Part shown: positions 3,273 through 7,070 of the stretch, piece by piece
Numbering within the stretch: position 1 is the stretch's first letter
How the letters are laid out: every line of letters starts with the position of its first letter
Assembly: GCA_964513365.1 (NCBI GenBank)
Contig: CAZEMH010000020.1
Location: 1 to 7,070, forward strand
Source: DAOVIY01 sp964513365
GTDB lineage: Bacteria; Patescibacteriota; Minisyncoccia; UBA6257
Reading direction: 5' to 3'
DNA length: 7,070 bases
Translations under genes and position numbers: made by a program
The notes under the pieces: generated by a model
What the model was told of the DNA's origin: nothing
The model's input: only the letters and a program-made list of their open reading frames with translations
The model's database searches: none

Positions 3273-6200
3273 ATGACAAAAAGCCCTACCGTTTTTTTAA
3301 TTATATGCTTATTAGTATGCCTACTTCTTTTTTTACCTCATTCTCCTATTTTTGCTTATGATGCTAAAACTACACATCCAAATTTAACAGAAATCGCTGT
3401 TGACTTTTATAATCAACACTTTCCTAGGCATAGTTTAAATGAAACAGAAAAACAGCTTTTAATGCAAGGCAGTATGGATGAGGATGATGGTATTAGATAT
3501 ATTAATCATTTTTACGACCCAATTTTTAATGAAACTTGGCAGTTTAGCGGAGTAGAATATTTATTCCCGGCTTTAACCGCTAAAGAGTGGGGGCAGAATC
3601 CTTTTGCTCAGGCTATATACGATCCTATTTACTCAACTTTTACTGGCCCAATAGTTAAAAGCCCAGTTTTTTCTAGGACTAATTTTACTTGGCAACAGGC
3701 TATCTATCAGTACGTAAAAGGAAATCGAGTTAAAGCTTTTAATGCCCTTGGTCATATTTTGCATTTAATTCAGGATATGAGTGTGCCAGAGCATACAAGA
3801 CAAAATATTCATATATTTTTTATACCAAATGCAAGTAGTCCATATGAATCATATGCAGCTAAAAATAATAAAAATTTTTATGAACAAACACGAGAGAATA
3901 TTAAATATTTAGAACCTGTCAGAAAGACTAGTCTTGATGAATATTTTGACGAGGTTGCTCTTTATTCTAATAATTATTTTTATAGCCCCGACACAATATC
4001 GGGGTCAAAATATAAATTACCGCAACCGGTTTTTTCTGAAGCGTCTGAGTGGAAAAATGGAAAATTATTTTTTTATGTATTAGGAGAGGATGAAAATAAT
4101 AATATATTTCATTTAGCCCTCATTTTGAAAAACAACATAGGGTGGCGATTGGCTTCTGGCCCTACTACTTATTCTCTAGAAGACGATAAAGTTCTTCAAG
4201 ATTATTGGCAAAGATTGTCTAAAAAAGCAGTTTTAAATAGTGCAGGAGTGATTGATTTATTTTTTAAAGAAGTAGAAAATGCCAAATCTAAATCTGATTT
4301 TATATCAAAAAATGAAAAAAATGTATTAATAGCCATGATTAGCGGTATTTCTGGTTTTATTAATGATATATTTCAAAAAGATTCAGATTTTATAATAATG
4401 GAAGATATTCCTGATTATTCAACAACTACTATAACAAAAGATTTTAATAGTACGACAACAATTGGATCCACTGGTATTATTACCACTAAACAGACTACGA
4501 GTACTGTTAAACTGTCTACAACAACTACTAGATTATCTACTACAACAATTAAACCTACCACTACAGCAACTAGGAGGCAAACTACGACTACAACTACTCA
4601 GCCATCATCACAAGTTAATATTTGTAGTTTTATTACCACTCAGGCAGCACTTCGGAATAGAGTGATTATTAATGAAGTTGCTTGGATGGGAACTCAGAAT
4701 AGCTCTAATGATGAATGGATAGAATTAAAAAATATTTCGTCTCGGGAAGTTGATATTTCCAATTGGCAATTAGTAGACAAAAAAGAGCAGATTAAAGTTG
4801 TTTTTGAAAAAGGAACTAAGATTCCTGCTCAAGGTTTTTATTTTTTGGAAAGGACAGATGATACCTCAGTTCCTTTTATTGCCGCAGATCATATTTATAC
4901 AGGAGTTCTTAATGATACAGATGAAGGATTGCGCTTATTTAATAATAAGTGTCAGCTTCAGGATGAAGTTCTGGCTGATTTAGATTGGAAAGCTGGAGAT
5001 AGTTTATCTAAACGAACAATGGAAAGAAAAAATAATCTTTCTTGGCAAACCAGTACTTCTATCAATGGAACTCCAAAAGCAGAAAATAGCGACGGTTATA
5101 TTGAATTTTCTAATAGTGGTAGCAGTATTTCTTCATCTAATCCGACAACTACCACAACAACTACAACTACAACTACTACAACAACAACTTTGCCTCCCAT
5201 TGTCTATCCTAAAATTTTAATAAATGAAATAAAAATAGCAGGCAAGGACGAAAATGCCGAAACAATAGTTTATGATGAATTTATAGAACTTTTTAATCCA
5301 AATGAATTTGAAGTTGATTTGACAGGTTGGTATTTGCAAAAGAAAACAAGTGAAGGAGAACAGTTTTTCTCTTTAGTTCCGACTGATTTGTTGGGGAATA
5401 AAAAGATTAATGCTTTGGACTATTTTTTGATTGCTCATGCTTCAAGTACACATATTGGCGATGCTGATATTTTAATTTCCAATTATTCTGTTACAGACAA
5501 TAACACCCTTGTTTTAAAAAATCCTAATAGAGAAATTGTTGATAAAGTAGGATTTGGAGAAGCAAATGATTGTGAGGTTAATTGTGCGGCGCATCCTGAA
5601 TTAGGCCAAAGCATTCAAAGGAAGTATATCGAAGGCAGTTTTTTGGATTCTGATAATAATGCTAATGATTTTGAAATTCAAAATTGTCCCAGTTCTAGAA
5701 GTCATTTTTCTAATGATTGTATAGTCCCAATGACTACCACAACCACTATTCCTTCATCACCGGCAATACCTTATATTACTGAATTTTCTTGGCACCCGTT
5801 TGAGAAAGATTCCTCAAAAATGGTAATTGATTTTAGGACTAATTCTTATCCTTTTATTTCTGCCACGAGTCATACAAATAATATTTTTACGGCAATGGCT
5901 TTTTATCTTCACTCAGATATTGACGATCCTACGGTAAATTTTGGTATTCCATTAGATTATTTAGGGGATAAATATAATTGGGAATTAGATAGCAATATTC
6001 CAGGCTTAATACTAAGTTATCCTACTTATGTTAGTGGGACTCGGAAAGTGGGAAGTGTTATTTTTACCTCTGACGCAAACATGGCAGCTGGTTCTGCTGC
6101 GCCAAGGAAATTGTCCTATAGGATAGATGAATTACCAGATGATAATCACTTTGTCCTTGATATAACAGGAACTACTAATGGACAGAGTTTAAATTTTACT

Positions 6201-6959
6201 TCTGACCAATATATAACAATTGGGTATTATGGATATGCTAATAGACCGCGATCTTATCTAAAATTAATTGCTTACGATGATACTAAATTTTATTTTAATT
6301 CTTCAGATTATTATCATAAGCCAACTAATGTTAAAAATTTTGACGTTGAATGCGATAATGAAGATTGTGATAATTTAATTTTTTCTTGGATGCCAGTTTT
6401 AGATGAAGACCCAAAGGATATTTTGAAATATGATATTCATTATGTTTTTGCTAAGCAAGGAGATGACATGGACGATAATGACTTAACGCGACACTCATGG
6501 GCTTGGTCTCAATCACAAAATGTTTTAGGAGAGCCGATTTTTAATACCCAAGAAAATAAACTTCAGCTTCAAGTATCTGTTGATGATTTGTATTATCTAA
6601 AAGCAAAAAGATTGCCAGGCGTTTCTCTTGATGTATTTTTCGGTATTAAAGCTCAAGATAGTGAAGGATTAAAATCAGAAATTCCTAAAATATTTTTTCT
6701 AAATATTCCATCAATTGTTCCTGAAACCACTACAACTACAGAGCCACCCACAACCACAACTACACAACCATCAGACACTACAACCACTACAATTAATTTT
6801 ACTGGAGAAATAATTTGTTCTGAAGATGCTTATAACTGTTCTGATTTTTCTACTCATACTGAAGCTCAAGAAGTATTTGAATCTTGCGGAGGCATTAGTA
6901 ATGATATCCATCAACTCGACAGTGATAAAGATGGAACAGCATGCGAAGGTTTGCTATAG
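3273..6959 (+). CDS. Exported multidomain protein: Zn-phospholipase C/S1-P1 nuclease-like, two lamin-tail, FN3-like and Excalibur domains
   Basis: The 1228 residues begin with a signal peptide (hydrophobic 7-21, likely cleavage after IFA at 28). Residues about 30-240 form a helical zinc-hydrolase-like domain. Likely ligands are H35, D71 or D72, H79 (NHFYDP), H164/D168/H174 in GHILHLIQDMSVPEH, H180 and E192. H164-x3-D-x5-H matches the zinc-dependent phospholipase C signature, so phosphoester hydrolysis is plausible; substrate is unknown. Thr-rich linkers lie at about 384-446, 625-639, 821-825 and 1152-1173. Lamin-tail domains start at VIINEVAWMG (464) and KILINEIKIAG (647). A beta-rich region (about 834-1010) is unrecognised, an FN3-like region spans about 1017-1146, and the end (C1182, C1189, C1205, LDSDKDGTACE at 1215-1225) is an Excalibur calcium-binding motif. 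No LPxTG or transmembrane anchor is seen, so it is probably secreted or held by its adhesive domains. There is no Shine-Dalgarno sequence at the ATG. Confidence 0.88.
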   Translation: MTKSPTVFLIICLLVCLLLFLPHSPIFAYDAKTTHPNLTEIAVDFYNQHFPRHSLNETEKQLLMQGSMDEDDGIRYINHFYDPIFNETWQFSGVEYLFPALTAKEWGQNPFAQAIYDPIYSTFTGPIVKSPVFSRTNFTWQQAIYQYVKGNRVKAFNALGHILHLIQDMSVPEHTRQNIHIFFIPNASSPYESYAAKNNKNFYEQTRENIKYLEPVRKTSLDEYFDEVALYSNNYFYSPDTISGSKYKLPQPVFSEASEWKNGKLFFYVLGEDENNNIFHLALILKNNIGWRLASGPTTYSLEDDKVLQDYWQRLSKKAVLNSAGVIDLFFKEVENAKSKSDFISKNEKNVLIAMISGISGFINDIFQKDSDFIIMEDIPDYSTTTITKDFNSTTTIGSTGIITTKQTTSTVKLSTTTTRLSTTTIKPTTTATRRQTTTTTTQPSSQVNICSFITTQAALRNRVIINEVAWMGTQNSSNDEWIELKNISSREVDISNWQLVDKKEQIKVVFEKGTKIPAQGFYFLERTDDTSVPFIAADHIYTGVLNDTDEGLRLFNNKCQLQDEVLADLDWKAGDSLSKRTMERKNNLSWQTSTSINGTPKAENSDGYIEFSNSGSSISSSNPTTTTTTTTTTTTTTTLPPIVYPKILINEIKIAGKDENAETIVYDEFIELFNPNEFEVDLTGWYLQKKTSEGEQFFSLVPTDLLGNKKINALDYFLIAHASSTHIGDADILISNYSVTDNNTLVLKNPNREIVDKVGFGEANDCEVNCAAHPELGQSIQRKYIEGSFLDSDNNANDFEIQNCPSSRSHFSNDCIVPMTTTTTIPSSPAIPYITEFSWHPFEKDSSKMVIDFRTNSYPFISATSHTNNIFTAMAFYLHSDIDDPTVNFGIPLDYLGDKYNWELDSNIPGLILSYPTYVSGTRKVGSVIFTSDANMAAGSAAPRKLSYRIDELPDDNHFVLDITGTTNGQSLNFTSDQYITIGYYGYANRPRSYLKLIAYDDTKFYFNSSDYYHKPTNVKNFDVECDNEDCDNLIFSWMPVLDEDPKDILKYDIHYVFAKQGDDMDDNDLTRHSWAWSQSQNVLGEPIFNTQENKLQLQVSVDDLYYLKAKRLPGVSLDVFFGIKAQDSEGLKSEIPKIFFLNIPSIVPETTTTTEPPTTTTTQPSDTTTTTINFTGEIICSEDAYNCSDFSTHTEAQEVFESCGGISNDIHQLDSDKDGTACEGLL
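3985..4005 (+). repeat. GC-rich palindrome inside the large coding sequence
   Basis: CCCCGA (3986-3991) and TCGGGG (3999-4004) form a perfect 6-bp stem around a 7-base loop, extended by a G-T pair (3985/4005). It is one of the most GC-rich spots in the gene and encodes SPDTISGS in a stretch otherwise rich in Tyr/Asn. It looks like a small palindromic element tolerated in frame within a surface loop. Confidence 0.45.
4419..4610 (+). repeat. Thr-rich linker 1 (degenerate ACN codon repeats)
   Basis: Encodes residues about 383-446 of the exported protein, with clusters of STTT/TTTT mixed with Lys, Arg and Ser. It separates the hydrolase-like domain from the first lamin-tail domain and is probably flexible. 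It is a possible substrate for O-linked sugars by analogy with other Thr-rich linkers; this is inference. Confidence 0.7.
5145..5189 (+). repeat. Thr-rich linker 2: uninterrupted run of 15 Thr codons
   Basis: Fifteen consecutive ACA/ACT/ACC codons (residues 625-639) lie between the two lamin-tail domains. The mixed third positions reduce but do not abolish slippage. Gain or loss of codons would stay in frame and change linker length only. Confidence 0.85.
5733..5747 (+). repeat. Thr-rich linker 3 (short)
   Basis: Five Thr codons (residues 821-825) followed by IPSSPAIP mark the boundary between the second lamin-tail domain and the unrecognised beta-rich region. Confidence 0.7.
6726..6791 (+). 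repeat. Thr-rich linker 4 before the Excalibur motif
   Basis: Residues 1152-1173 read as three blocks of five Thr separated by EPP and QPSD. It tethers the 45-residue calcium-binding end to the FN3-like region. Confidence 0.75.
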
Positions 6960-6960
6960 A

Positions 6961-7002
6961 ATACTTTATGGGGGCTAAGATTTTTAAAGGATTAAAAAGT
7001 AT
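6961..7002 (+). terminator. Weak hairpin after the large gene, possible terminator
   Basis: ATACTTT (6961-6967) pairs with AAAGTAT (6996-7002) around a 28-base interior, followed by CTTTT. It starts directly after the stop codon. The stem is AT-rich and the T-run short, so termination would be inefficient. It is the only candidate between this gene and the promoter near 7044. Confidence 0.25.
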
Positions 7003-7043
7003 CTTTTGGAGAGTAAACTAACAAGAAATATATTGAATCAAAC

Positions 7044-7070
7044 TTGACAATTCAGTTTGTTTTGATATTA
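7044..7070 (+). promoter_or_regulatory. Probable promoter of the next gene, cut by window end
   Basis: A perfect -35 TTGACA (7044-7049) is followed after 16 bases by TATTA (7066-7070), the first five bases of a probable -10. The last position falls outside the window. It faces rightward, away from the large gene. Confidence 0.5.

Noticed and set aside
4462..4983. Alternative-frame + strand ORFs inside the large gene (4462-4665, 4798-4983)
   Set aside because: Both lie in well-supported domains of the 1228-residue protein and encode Leu-rich shadow sequence.
6968..7021. 17-residue ORF MGAKIFKGLKSIFWRVN after the large gene
   Set aside because: It could be a small amphipathic peptide, but it overlaps the weak hairpin, has no Shine-Dalgarno sequence and is short enough to arise by chance.

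Overview
The window is AT-rich and looks like a chromosomal piece of a Candidate Phyla Radiation bacterium (Patescibacteria, probably Parcubacteria). This rests on the Lys/Glu-tailed bS16, the short 3'-5' exonuclease, the single-TM 'YGGxTPxETY' protein and a secreted metal-hydrolase-like protein with lamin-tail domains and Thr-rich linkers. The assignment comes from memory of such families, not a search. TGA is used as a stop (exonuclease, toxin), so the standard bacterial code fits and the TGA=Gly lineages do not.

Left part (1-1835), housekeeping: the 3' end of gyrB, then rpsP (bS16) with an about 110-residue acidic/basic tail, a strong intrinsic terminator, a REP-like dyad, and a DEDDh exonuclease of DnaQ type with its own TATAAT box almost on top of the start codon.

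Middle part (1836-2693), the most unusual: a small type II toxin-antitoxin module (intact antitoxin; RelE/ParE-like toxin broken by a -1 frameshift in an A5 run) sits between two direct copies of a structured element of about 96 bp, 629 bp apart. Each copy carries two interleaved inverted repeats (A-B-A'-B'). A:A' is an 11-bp stem ending in a T6 tract, like a terminator. B:B' is a 29-position stem that puts A' in its loop. The two folds should largely exclude each other. The differences between copies in the B stem are nearly all pairing-preserving on the + strand, which points to a functional RNA. A consensus-like promoter lies just upstream of copy 1, so that copy would be in the leader of the toxin-antitoxin transcript.

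Right part (2694-7070), cell envelope: a membrane-anchored small protein and, 33 bp later, a 1228-residue exported protein. The latter has a zinc-dependent phospholipase C / S1-P1 nuclease-like domain, two lamin-tail domains, a beta-rich region, an FN3-like domain and a C-terminal Excalibur calcium-binding motif, separated by Thr-rich linkers. The window ends in a probable promoter for the next gene.

Several genes have a -10-like hexamer 9-14 bases before the ATG and no Shine-Dalgarno sequence, suggesting leaderless or near-leaderless mRNAs.
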